From an uncultured Acetatifactor sp. (GTDB lineage: Bacteria > Bacillota > Clostridia > Lachnospirales > Lachnospiraceae), in contig CAJUCT010000104.1 of the NCBI GenBank assembly GCA_910585015.1, positions 1-6,142 on the forward strand: DNA of 6,142 bases. Direction: 5' to 3'. Below are positions 1-5,933 of this stretch, piece by piece; within the stretch, counting starts at the first letter, position 1, and each line of letters begins with the position of its first letter. Both the position numbers and the translations under genes were made by a program. The notes under the pieces are model-generated. The model saw only the letters and a program-made list of their open reading frames with translations. It had not been told where the DNA came from and did no database searches.

Positions 1-14
1 CCAAAAATCGGGTA

Positions 15-440
15 CTACACAAATTCAAAATGTCCTTGACAAGGGGTACAATTTACTCCTTCCATAAACACAACATCAAAATAATTTCCGTACTTCTTCA
101 TATCAATTTCCAATATATCACATACTTCAAAAGTTAGATCAACTTCTGCGGCGGCTGCTACTTCAAGCGCATATTTCTTATTATCTTCTGAAATGTCAAA
201 AACGGTAACTTCCGCGCCTAAAATAGCCAGGGGAACAGCCTTCTTTCCGCAGGAACCGCATATGTTTGCTATTTTTATTCCTTTGTAGGTATCAAAATAA
301 TCAGAGTATTTTTTTAACATTCCTACAGGGTTTTCTAAGTCCCTTTTTGCTCGTTCAGCGGGGGTACCTGATTGTTTCACCCAAAACTCATACGCATTAT
401 ATTCCCACGCCTTTTTATTTTGAATACTATAATCTACCAT
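15..440 (-). pseudogene. Class I SAM-dependent methyltransferase, C-terminally truncated
   Basis: This is the N-terminal part of a class I (Rossmann-fold) methyltransferase that would transfer a methyl group from SAM to an unknown substrate in the cytoplasm. With the ATG at 440 it is 141 residues. The glycine-rich motif I is around residues 56-75 (IANICGSCGKKAVPLA). The acidic end of the second strand is at 79-84 (TVFDIS), a motif III-like CDILEID at 107-113, and motif IV FDVVFMEG at 121-128. Relatives are usually about 240 residues. After FMEG the sequence no longer looks like the family and stops within 13 residues, so the C-terminal half of the fold is missing. A TTG at 461 in the same frame would add seven residues, but those codons contain the ribosome site GAAGGAAGG, so the ATG at 440 is preferred. 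The substrate cannot be inferred. Most likely a disrupted remnant; a short functional protein is unlikely. Confidence 0.7.
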
Positions 441-473
441 CTTTGACCTTCCTTCGCTCAATTTGTAATTTTG

Positions 474-502
474 ATTATATCACTTCGATTTTCCATTTGC
501 AA
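474..502 (-). promoter_or_regulatory. Sigma-A-type promoter of the truncated methyltransferase
   Basis: On the minus strand there is a perfect -10 box TATAAT (474-479) and a -35 box TTGCAA (497-502), separated by 17 bp. The -10 lies about 34 bp upstream of the preferred ATG at 440, so the transcript would have a short leader that includes the ribosome site. The promoter looks intact although the gene it serves is broken. Confidence 0.6.
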
Positions 503-576
503 CAAAATCTATGGCATAGGACCATCCAGGAAAAAGTAAGGGCAGAAAATAAATTACCATACTCTGTAACACAGGC

Positions 577-620
577 AAAACTGCTGTACTGCCCATAAAT
601 ACTGGGCTTACAGCAGTTTT
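577..620 (-). terminator. Rho-independent terminator after the EIIA-like gene
   Basis: A 12-bp stem pairs AAAACTGCTGTA (577-588) with TACAGCAGTTTT (609-620). The loop adds a second pairing of GCCC (591-594) with GGGC (604-607). T-rich tails occur on both sides: TTTTG on the minus strand and TTTTGTTTCTT on the plus strand. It lies about 50 nt past the stop of the minus-strand gene ending at 670, so it most likely ends that transcript. It could work in both directions. Confidence 0.7.
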
Positions 621-669
621 GTTTCTTATAAACTGTCAAAGACAGGCGTATAACATATTTTTCCTCTGT

Positions 670-2079
670 CTACAACACCCACAGGCAATCCTGACCATTT
701 TTTACCCACATGGAGCCGGTAACGGACAGGTCATAGCTGCGCTCTTCTTCCTCCACAGTCATAGATACATGCGTGTCATAGCCATCTCTGGCCAGCGCCT
801 CCCTGTCATATTCCAGCAGCAGTTTTCCCTTGCCCACAAATTCATTCTGCATGATCCTGGGCCGAAAATAGTCCCTGGTCATCTCCGCGTCCCGCTCGCC
901 GGCCTGCAGCCGCAGTACCACGCCGCTGTCCGTGCGCAGCAGAAATTCGTTCCCCCGGGGGTAGAGACGGATGATTTTGCCTGAGGCCGGGGCATAGACC
1001 CTGTTATCCTCCGGGGTGAGAAGTACGCCTCTGCGCCCCTGGCCTTCCAGCACGTCCACCTGTCCCGCCACCGGACTGGCTATGGGATGTCCTGCGGGCT
1101 TTATCTGCTGTTCCCGGCGGGAGCGGCCCCGATATCTGCGCTGCACCCGTGCCTTCTGCCACTCTCTGGTCTCCCCGCCATACATCTCTCTGTCCGATTC
1201 CCGGGCCGACTGACCCCTGTACCCGGCCCGACCGGCCTGCGTCCGGGGTTCCTGCCGGACGGGCATCTCCGGCTCTTCCTCCGTCTCCGTCCAAGCCGTA
1301 TTCTCAGACTGTGCCGCCCTTTGGGATCTTGCTGCCGGGTCATGCCGTGATGCCGCCGTAAACGCAGCACCCGCCCCGGGCCGCATCCCTCTCCTGGGCA
1401 TCGCCGCGTTACGCCGTGTTGTCCTTCCGGACATCACTGCTGTCTCTCGCTGTGTCTCCTCCTCGGACACCGCTGCTCTCTCAAACTCTGCCTCCCTTTC
1501 AAACATCATCGTTGTCTCAAGTTCCGCCTCCCTTTCGAACATCATCGTTGTCTCAGGTTCCGCCTCCCTTTCGGATGCCATCGTTGTCTCAAACTCCGCC
1601 TCCCTTTCGGACACCGCTGCTCTCTCTGACTGTGCCCCTCTCCCGGATGCCGCTGTCCGCTCTGACTGTGCCCCTTTTCCGAACGCCGCTGTCCTCTCTG
1701 ACTGTGCTCCTTTTCCGAACGCCGCTGTTCTCTCTGACTGTGCCCCTTTTCCGGACACCGCTGCTCTCTCTGACTGTGCTCCTTTCCCGGACACCGCTGC
1801 TCTCTCTGCCAATGCTCCTCTTCCGGACACCGCTGTTCTCTCTGACTGTGCCCCTCTCCCGAGCACCGCCGCCGATTCAAATCGGGTTCCTCTCCCGAAT
1901 CTGGCCCGGCTCTCTTTCCCTGTCTTCTCAGACCATGGCGCCGTCTCCTCCTGCGCTGCCTCCGGATCCGCTCCCTCCAGGGCCAATACCCGGCCCATGG
2001 TCCGGCTCATCAGATAGCCCATAATATAGGCCGCACCGATAATCCCTGAAAAAATCCACACATTCAACGTTATTCCCAT
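670..2079 (-). CDS. Membrane-anchored repeat protein with a degenerate EIIA(Glc)-like domain
   Basis: A protein of 469 residues in three parts. Residues 7-24 form one hydrophobic segment, followed by SRTMGR, so by the positive-inside rule the rest faces the cytoplasm. Residues 62-217 are thirteen tandem 12-residue units. Units 1-8 resemble GKGAQSERTAAF; units 9-13 switch to the acidic EREAEFETTMMF type. A basic, Arg-rich linker follows to about 327. Residues 330-440 resemble the IIA domain of glucose-type PTS permeases (SPVAGQV, YAPASGKI, RTDSGV, LLLEYD). The two phosphotransfer histidines of that family (H75 and H90 in E. coli Crr) align with N377 and Q392, so phosphate relay is not expected. 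A regulatory, scaffolding or binding role is inference. The ATG follows AAAGGAG (2086-2092) with 6-nt spacing. The family is not one I can name beyond the EIIA-like fold, which it shares with other duplicated-hybrid-motif domains. Confidence 0.8.
   Translation of the reverse strand: MGITLNVWIFSGIIGAAYIMGYLMSRTMGRVLALEGADPEAAQEETAPWSEKTGKESRARFGRGTRFESAAVLGRGAQSERTAVSGRGALAERAAVSGKGAQSERAAVSGKGAQSERTAAFGKGAQSERTAAFGKGAQSERTAASGRGAQSERAAVSEREAEFETTMASEREAEPETTMMFEREAELETTMMFEREAEFERAAVSEEETQRETAVMSGRTTRRNAAMPRRGMRPGAGAAFTAASRHDPAARSQRAAQSENTAWTETEEEPEMPVRQEPRTQAGRAGYRGQSARESDREMYGGETREWQKARVQRRYRGRSRREQQIKPAGHPIASPVAGQVDVLEGQGRRGVLLTPEDNRVYAPASGKIIRLYPRGNEFLLRTDSGVVLRLQAGERDAEMTRDYFRPRIMQNEFVGKGKLLLEYDREALARDGYDTHVSMTVEEEERSYDLSVTGSMWVKNGQDCLWVL
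1429..1896 (-). repeat. 13-copy 36-bp in-frame tandem repeat
   Basis: The array is 468 bp, exactly 13 units of 36 bp, each coding 12 residues of the EIIA-like protein. The middle units are nearly identical at DNA level: two consecutive units both encode GKGAQSERTAAF. The outer units have diverged. The unit length is a multiple of three, so gain or loss of a copy keeps the frame. Units 1-8 carry about +1 charge each and units 9-13 about -2 to -3, giving a block polyampholyte. The strict period also leaves long open frames on both strands here; those are by-products. Confidence 0.9.
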
Positions 2080-2189
2080 CTTTGCTCCTTTCCCGCGTAT
2101 ACCCGGGGAGACAAAACTGCTTCCATCCCGCCGGAACTGTCGCTGTCAATAGCTTTCTCTTAACATGTATTCTCTGTAAGCCGCGGTAA

Positions 2190-2195
2190 ATTATA
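2190..2195 (-). promoter_or_regulatory. Possible -10 box for the EIIA-like gene
   Basis: A TATAAT lies on the minus strand about 110 bp upstream of the start codon at 2079. No good -35 box is seen at 16-18 bp; the nearest TTGTCA (2217-2222) is 21 bp away, so the assignment is weak. If real, it is back to back with the plus-strand riboswitch promoter, and the two upstream regions overlap. Confidence 0.3.
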
Positions 2196-2215
2196 CAAGT
2201 TTTTTGCCAAATTTA

Positions 2216-2244
2216 TTGACAAAATGCATATAATGGGATATGAT
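2216..2244 (+). promoter_or_regulatory. Sigma-A promoter of the riboswitch-mntP transcript
   Basis: A consensus -35 TTGACA (2216-2221) and a -10 TATGAT (2239-2244) are separated by exactly 17 bp. Transcription should begin near 2251, about 15 nt before the first aptamer helix. An upstream TATAAT at 2229-2234 is only 7 bp from the -35 and is not used in this model. Confidence 0.75.
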
Positions 2245-2265
2245 AAGGAAACATTTACAGGATTG

Positions 2266-2367
2266 ATGAGGGAGTAGTTTACAGCCTTTCGGCTGTGGCA
2301 ATGTCAACACAATGACGGCGCGCCGTCTGGCATTGCATAAACATGCCTATGTGAAAACGAGACTCAT
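2266..2367 (+). ncRNA. yybP-ykoY manganese riboswitch aptamer
   Basis: The order of elements matches the yybP-ykoY family of Mn2+-sensing RNAs. Closing helix P1 pairs ATGAG (2266-2270) with CTCAT (2363-2367). The conserved loop GGGAGTAG is at 2270-2277. A hairpin ACAGCC-TTTC-GGCTGT is at 2281-2296. A long arm pairs GCAATG (2298-2303) with CATTGC (2331-2336) and is capped by the self-complementary GACGGCGCGCCGTC (2314-2327). A short hairpin ACAT-GCCT-ATGT (2341-2352) leads into the second conserved loop AACGAGAC (2356-2363). In the known family the two conserved loops dock to bind Mn2+. Its place directly ahead of mntP supports the call. I identified it by eye, without a covariance model. Confidence 0.88.
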
Positions 2368-2414
2368 GGACAATCGGGGCAAGAATGCGTCCGTTGTCTA
2401 TGAGTCTCGTTTTT
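2354..2414 (+). terminator. Riboswitch-controlled terminator ahead of mntP
   Basis: A long stem pairs the arm starting AAAACGAGACTC at 2354 with the arm ending GAGTCTCG at 2409. It continues through ATGGACAA/TTGTCTAT and ends in five T's (2410-2414). Its 5' arm contains both the second aptamer loop and the 3' strand of P1 (2363-2367), so P1 and the terminator cannot form together. The expected logic is antitermination: Mn2+ stabilises P1, the terminator is lost and mntP is transcribed. Confidence 0.85.
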
Positions 2415-2464
2415 CATAATAATATATTAAACAAATCTAAAATTCACACAAGGAGAAACCCAAC

Positions 2465-3025
2465 ATGACTCTGTTTAATCTGTTCCTGATCGCCGTAGGT
2501 TTATCCATGGACGCATTTGCCGTATCCGTCTGCAAGGGACTGGCCATGGAGAAGGCTCCTCTGAAAAAAGCTGCCGTGGCCGGGGCCTGGTTCGGCAGCT
2601 TCCAGGCATTGATGCCGCTTATCGGCTATCTGCTGGGCAGCCGGTTCGAAAAATACATAACCCGCATCGATCACTGGATTGCCTTTATCCTGCTGGCGCT
2701 GATCGGCATCAACATGATAAAGGAAGCCTTTTCCAAAGAAGAGGAAAAAGCCAGCAGCACCATGTACTTTAAAGAGATGTTCCTGCTGGCCGTGGCCACC
2801 AGCATAGACGCGCTGGCGGTGGGAATCACCTTCGCCTTCCTGCGGGTAGACATCCTGCCTGCCGTAAGCCTTATTGGCATTACCACTTTCCTGCTGTCCA
2901 TTGCGGGTGTCAAGGCAGGTAATCTCTTCGGCAGCCGCTACAAATCCAAGGCGGAGTTGGCAGGCGGCATTCTGCTGATTCTTATGGGAACCAAAATCTT
3001 GTTGGAGCACCTGGGCATCCTGTAA
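2465..3025 (+). CDS. mntP: Manganese efflux pump MntP
   Basis: MntP is an inner-membrane exporter of Mn2+ that protects cells from manganese excess. The 186 residues match the family's usual length (E. coli MntP is 188). Six hydrophobic segments form two related halves. Each half carries an acidic signature inside the membrane: GLSMDAFAVS with D16 and ATSIDALAVG with D115. IDHWIAF (68-74) and the C-terminal GVKAGNLFGSR and GTKILLEHLG stretches are also typical. AAGGAG (2450-2455) sits 9 nt before the ATG. The gene is the only plus-strand protein gene here and lies 50 bp after the riboswitch terminator, so Mn2+-dependent readthrough should set its level. It ends 6 bp from the stop of the convergent GH105 gene. 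Substrate assignment rests on family and riboswitch context. Confidence 0.95.
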   Translation: MTLFNLFLIAVGLSMDAFAVSVCKGLAMEKAPLKKAAVAGAWFGSFQALMPLIGYLLGSRFEKYITRIDHWIAFILLALIGINMIKEAFSKEEEKASSTMYFKEMFLLAVATSIDALAVGITFAFLRVDILPAVSLIGITTFLLSIAGVKAGNLFGSRYKSKAELAGGILLILMGTKILLEHLGIL

Positions 3026-3031
3026 GATGCG

Positions 3032-4174
3032 TCAATCGTCCAGACGGCGCAGTTCCGTGTAGGCCAGCAGCAGCGGTCCCACGCCCTTGGCGTCATCCTC
3101 CACGATGGGCTCGGACATATAATATGCAAAGCTGCCATCCCTGCGCAGATTATCCGCAGGCCCCAGGCCGGCCACCAGGCAGATGCCGCCCAGGCTCAAG
3201 TGTCCGTCCTTCTCCTTCAGGTAGGTATCGCACACCCCATGGAAGGCTTTCAGTCCATATTCCCTATAACTCTCCGGCAAAATGCCCAGGCGCACCCCCT
3301 TCAAAAGGCAGTATGCCATGATGGAACTGCCGCTGGTCTCCAGATAGTTGGGCTCTTTTCCGCCCAGCGCAGGCAGCTGATACCAGAGGCCGCTCTCATG
3401 CTGGAACTTCAGCATAGAATCCACCAGGTCGATAAACACTTTTTTCAGATTGTCATACTCCGCCCGGTATTCCTGGCCGGGCTCACATTTGTGCAGAGTG
3501 TCCAGCAAGGCCATGGAATACCAGCCCAGAGCTCTCAGCCAGAAATTTTTGGATAGACCCGTCTCCTTATCACACCAGAAAACCTCCCGGCTGGCATCGT
3601 AGCCATGGTAATAAAGCCCTGTCTCCTCATCCCGCATGTTCCTGACCACGTTTTCAAACTGACGGAAAATATCGGCATAGTTCTCCCGCTTATTGAATTT
3701 GGTCTCATATTCCATATAGAAGGGCTGTCCCATGTACATGCCGTCCAGCCACACCTGATTGGGATAAATCTTCTTGTGCCAGAAATTTCCTTCCGCCGTC
3801 CTGGGCTGACCCTGGATCTGGGAGTATATCAGATCGATGGCTTTGCGGTATTTCTCTTTTCCCCCTATCTCATACAGGGCAAAAAGGGTCTTTCCCGCAT
3901 TCACATTGTCTATATTGTACTCTTCCACCCGATATCCGGCAATCGTTCCGTCCTCCATCACCCTGTGATCGATAAAGGCGTCGGCAAACTCGTAATATTT
4001 CTTCTCGCCGGTGGCTCTGTAGATCTCCAAAAGCGCCAGAATCATACATCCGTCTATGTAGTTCCAGCCCGCCTTCTGACCGGCCTTGGCCTTCTCAATA
4101 TTCCACGCCGGTACGTCCAGTGTACTTTTCTCCAGGAGCTCGTCAATGTATTTTTCAAAAATTGGCATCTGCAT
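3032..4174 (-). CDS. GH105 unsaturated glycuronyl (rhamnogalacturonyl) hydrolase
   Basis: This glycoside hydrolase family 105 enzyme would hydrate the 4,5-unsaturated uronic acid at the non-reducing end of oligosaccharides made by pectin or related lyases and release the sugar. No signal peptide is visible, so it should act in the cytoplasm on imported oligosaccharides. Using the ATG at 4174 (380 residues), key YteR positions recur with an offset of one: D89 (IDNVN), H133 and K134 (FWHKK), D144 (VWLDG), R214 and W218 (RALGW). The repeated helical pattern fits the (alpha/alpha)6 barrel. An ATG at 4204 is in frame, but the codons between encode AAGGAGG (4183-4189), 8 nt before the ATG at 4174, so the shorter start is chosen. 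No transporter, lyase or regulator gene lies beside it, so the exact substrate (rhamnogalacturonan or another uronate glycan) is open. Confidence 0.9.
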   Translation of the reverse strand: MQMPIFEKYIDELLEKSTLDVPAWNIEKAKAGQKAGWNYIDGCMILALLEIYRATGEKKYYEFADAFIDHRVMEDGTIAGYRVEEYNIDNVNAGKTLFALYEIGGKEKYRKAIDLIYSQIQGQPRTAEGNFWHKKIYPNQVWLDGMYMGQPFYMEYETKFNKRENYADIFRQFENVVRNMRDEETGLYYHGYDASREVFWCDKETGLSKNFWLRALGWYSMALLDTLHKCEPGQEYRAEYDNLKKVFIDLVDSMLKFQHESGLWYQLPALGGKEPNYLETSGSSIMAYCLLKGVRLGILPESYREYGLKAFHGVCDTYLKEKDGHLSLGGICLVAGLGPADNLRRDGSFAYYMSEPIVEDDAKGVGPLLLAYTELRRLDD

Positions 4175-4254
4175 CCTTTGTCCCTCCTTATTTTCGTTCC
4201 GCATCTGCCTATCAGCGCCATCCCCACAGATGCCGGATTTTATATCTCGCTTTA

Positions 4255-4283
4255 AGTTTACCTTAAAACGATAAATCCGTCAA
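4255..4283 (-). promoter_or_regulatory. Candidate promoter of the GH105 gene
   Basis: On the minus strand TTGACG (4278-4283) and TAAACT (4255-4260) are 17 bp apart, about 80 bp upstream of the ATG at 4174. The -35 matches 5 of 6 consensus bases and the -10 matches 4 of 6. A TATAAA at 4239-4244 is an alternative -10 but lacks a good -35. Confidence 0.45.
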
Positions 4284-4322
4284 CCAGACAATTCCGCTGC
4301 GCAGCTCATTATTCCTTGCTCT

Positions 4323-4340
4323 TGTGCGCCCCGGCGCACA
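4323..4340 (-). terminator. GC-rich hairpin after the traX-like gene
   Basis: TGTGCGC (4323-4329) pairs perfectly with GCGCACA (4334-4340) around a 4-nt loop, 25 bp past the TraX stop codon. No T tract follows on either strand, so it is not a classic intrinsic terminator. It may end or stabilise the 3' end of the message. A second dyad, GCTGCGCAGC, lies at 4296-4305. Confidence 0.35.
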
Positions 4341-4364
4341 TCTTGTTCAGTAGAGCTACGCTCA

Positions 4365-5126
4365 TTATACCGCAGGTATGTCCCCTGTTCCCATCCATAC
4401 ACAGATCAGATACAGGATCAACAGATGCAGGGGATAAAACAGATAAAAAATATACTTTAGCCTCAGTCCCCTCTCTCCGTTGTAAAAGCCGATGGGGATA
4501 AAAGCGATGGGCGCCCATATTTCCCATAGGAACACCAGACAGCCCCCGGTGATCTGCATCCACTTCTCCCGACGCAGCACATACAGCGTCATGATGCACA
4601 ACACCCCCATATACCCATAGTCCGTGTTCATCAGTTCCGCGGCAGCTGCCCCCAGAGCGATCACCACCGCCGCACAGGGTACCAGCAGAAAACGGTTTGC
4701 CACATGCCTCTCCAACAGGGATACCAGCCACATGGTTATTACACCCACCAGCAGCGTCAGCATGACGCTCTGATGGCTCAGCGAGAATGCCCTGGAGGTG
4801 AAACACAGATCAAAGGGTACCTCGGCAATGACCGCAAAAATTCCCAGCCGCATTATGTACTTTTTCAGATTTCGAGTCTTCTGGAAGCCCTCCACCAGCA
4901 AAAAGCAGTAAATGGGAAAAGCAATCCGCCCGATCCCCCTCAATACCTGGTACAGCGTTACCAGCTGATTGTAGGCGTCTATGCTGGCGACATGACTCCG
5001 TATGTCCAAAAGATACCGGAGCAGCACCGCCGCTCCGATATGGTCAATGAGCATAGTGACCATGGCCAGGATTTTCAATGTACTTCCGTTCAAAACCAAA
5101 CGCTTCTTTTCTGTCCCTTTTTCCAT
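4365..5126 (-). CDS. TraX-family integral membrane protein
   Basis: A 253-residue polytopic membrane protein of the TraX family. The founding member, F-plasmid TraX, N-acetylates pilin; the role of chromosomal relatives in Firmicutes is unclear, though acyl transfer is the usual guess. Family features include LKILAMVTMLIDHIG (17-31, with the IDH motif in the first membrane segment), GRIAFPIYCFLLVEGF (66-81), AEVPFDL (101-107), DYGYMGVL (169-176), FYNGERG (214-220) and YLFYPLHLLIL (228-238). About eight hydrophobic stretches are visible. No pilin or conjugation gene lies nearby, so this is not a transfer-operon traX. The ATG is preceded by AAAGAGG (5136-5142) with 9-nt spacing. It is transcribed alone, with its own promoter candidate and the Uma2 terminator upstream. 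Confidence 0.88.
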   Translation of the reverse strand: MEKGTEKKRLVLNGSTLKILAMVTMLIDHIGAAVLLRYLLDIRSHVASIDAYNQLVTLYQVLRGIGRIAFPIYCFLLVEGFQKTRNLKKYIMRLGIFAVIAEVPFDLCFTSRAFSLSHQSVMLTLLVGVITMWLVSLLERHVANRFLLVPCAAVVIALGAAAAELMNTDYGYMGVLCIMTLYVLRREKWMQITGGCLVFLWEIWAPIAFIPIGFYNGERGLRLKYIFYLFYPLHLLILYLICVWMGTGDIPAV

Positions 5127-5173
5127 TCCGGCTTACCTCTTTCCTGTACAAACCAGGCTCTGCTTGTATGATT

Positions 5174-5203
5174 ATTATGTGCCGCTCCAGCTATGCCTTG
5201 CAA
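5174..5203 (-). promoter_or_regulatory. Candidate promoter of the TraX-family gene
   Basis: Minus-strand TTGCAA (5198-5203) and CATAAT (5174-5179) are separated by 18 bp, with the -10 about 48 bp upstream of the ATG at 5126. The site lies just past the T tract of the Uma2 terminator, as expected for an independently transcribed gene. Confidence 0.45.
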
Positions 5204-5211
5204 GATCTAAC

Positions 5212-5256
5212 AAAAAAATAGAATACTTTCTACGGAATGCATTCTGAAAGAATATT
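5212..5256 (-). terminator. Intrinsic terminator of the Uma2-family gene
   Basis: Immediately after the TAG at 5258-5260 the minus strand forms a stem in which GAAAG (5246-5250) pairs with CTTTC (5226-5230). It is extended by an AATA/TATT pairing across a small bulge, with a self-complementary GAATGCATTC (5235-5244) in the loop. Seven T's follow (plus-strand A's 5212-5218). Confidence 0.55.
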
Positions 5257-5257
5257 T

Positions 5258-5767
5258 CTATTCTATTTCTTCAAATAGTTCATCAAAAGTGATTTTCACA
5301 TTAGGGAAATGAATAATCTGCAACTCTTTCTTATTGTCCTGTGTAATCACTTTCCATAGAAAATATTTAGGAATATCATTTTCATAGTCAAGTTCATAGA
5401 TTTCTATTTTTTTCTTTCTCCAGTCTACAATCCAGTATTCTTCAATTTCCTGTTGACGGTATAATTCCATCTTTTCCCCACGATCATAGGATTCTGTTGT
5501 TGGAGATAGTACCTCCATAACAAATCTTGGAGCATCTAAAAAAGTATTACCACGTCTTGATTTTATACGGCAATTAATGGAAGCATCCGGAATAATCGAT
5601 TTATCCTCACCCTCATTAGTCTTGAATTTATATTGCACATTATCAGAAAAAACATAACAAGTACTATTTCTTAATTGTTTTCTGATTGCCGATACAAAAT
5701 TGACTATAACCAGAGAATGCTCAGGACTGGCCCCCGCCATATCTACTATCTGTAAGTCTAAATCCAT
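5258..5767 (-). CDS. Uma2-family (DUF820) PD-(D/E)xK nuclease-like protein, short N terminus
   Basis: Uma2/DUF820 proteins have a PD-(D/E)xK nuclease fold. They are common in cyanobacteria and many Firmicutes, and their biological role is largely unknown. The fold's signature is present: PDASI with D61, VMEVLSPTT with E85, and DRGEKMELY with K99, followed by EEYWIVDWRKKKIEIY (109-124). The active site therefore looks complete. At 169 residues it is shorter than the usual 180-200. The typical opening stretch (a YTxEDY...ELIDG-like region) is missing, and an in-frame TAA two codons upstream of the ATG rules out a simple longer start. The upstream purine-rich GGAAAG and AGGTG are only modest ribosome sites. 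AT content is higher than in the traX and GH105 genes, hinting at separate acquisition. No toxin, antitoxin or modification partner is adjacent. Confidence 0.85.
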   Translation of the reverse strand: MDLDLQIVDMAGASPEHSLVIVNFVSAIRKQLRNSTCYVFSDNVQYKFKTNEGEDKSIIPDASINCRIKSRRGNTFLDAPRFVMEVLSPTTESYDRGEKMELYRQQEIEEYWIVDWRKKKIEIYELDYENDIPKYFLWKVITQDNKKELQIIHFPNVKITFDELFEEIE

Positions 5768-5803
5768 ATATTACACCTACTTTCCTTTTATGGTCGTAAA
5801 CGT

Positions 5804-5813
5804 ATTATACCAG
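5804..5813 (-). promoter_or_regulatory. Extended -10 promoter of the Uma2-family gene
   Basis: The minus strand reads TGGTATAAT, a perfect -10 (5804-5809) with the TGn extension. No convincing -35 is seen; TAGCAA at 5827-5832 is 17 bp away. The -10 lies about 37 bp upstream of the ATG at 5767. Confidence 0.5.
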
Positions 5814-5901
5814 ATTTTTCCCCTGATTGCTACACTCTATTATATCCACTTCTTTAGCTTCGTTAATGGACAAAACATGCAGCCCTCTGTTTTTAGACAG
5901 C

Positions 5902-5930
5902 AAAAAAGCCTTGAATATTCAAGGCTTTTT
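5902..5930 (-). terminator. Palindromic terminator after tRNA-Gly
   Basis: Positions 5903-5930 form a perfect 28-nt palindrome: AAAAAGCC, a TTGAATATTCAA core, then GGCTTTTT. It lies four bases past the 3' end of the tRNA. On the minus strand the stem is followed by six T's (plus-strand A's 5902-5907). Because it is symmetrical it could also stop plus-strand transcription. Confidence 0.85.
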
Positions 5931-5933
5931 CAA

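Noticed and set aside
266..598. A 110-residue plus-strand frame across the methyltransferase start and promoter
   Set aside because: It has no recognisable domain or ribosome site and crosses the minus-strand promoter into the terminator.
1429..1896. CRISPR array
   Set aside because: The 36-bp period resembles a CRISPR repeat length, but the units are contiguous without spacers and encode protein in frame.
1416..2024. A 202-residue plus-strand frame rich in Leu, Pro and Ser opposite the repeat array
   Set aside because: It is the antisense image of the 36-bp repeats, lacks a ribosome site, and covers a well-supported minus-strand gene. The same period also opens a second minus-strand frame (1542-1880).
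2142..2147. Minus-strand TTGACA upstream of the EIIA-like gene
   Set aside because: The sequence 17 bp downstream (ATGGAA) is not a credible -10 box.
2501..3010. A 169-residue minus-strand frame opposite mntP
   Set aside because: It is a shadow of mntP's codon bias; the plus strand encodes a clear MntP with ribosome site and riboswitch.
3605..4255. A 216-residue plus-strand frame opposite the GH105 gene
   Set aside because: No family resemblance and no ribosome site; the minus-strand frame carries the GH105 active-site residues.
4309..4806. A 165-residue minus-strand frame overlapping the 3' half of the TraX gene
   Set aside because: It is out of frame with the recognisable TraX protein and shows no family signature.
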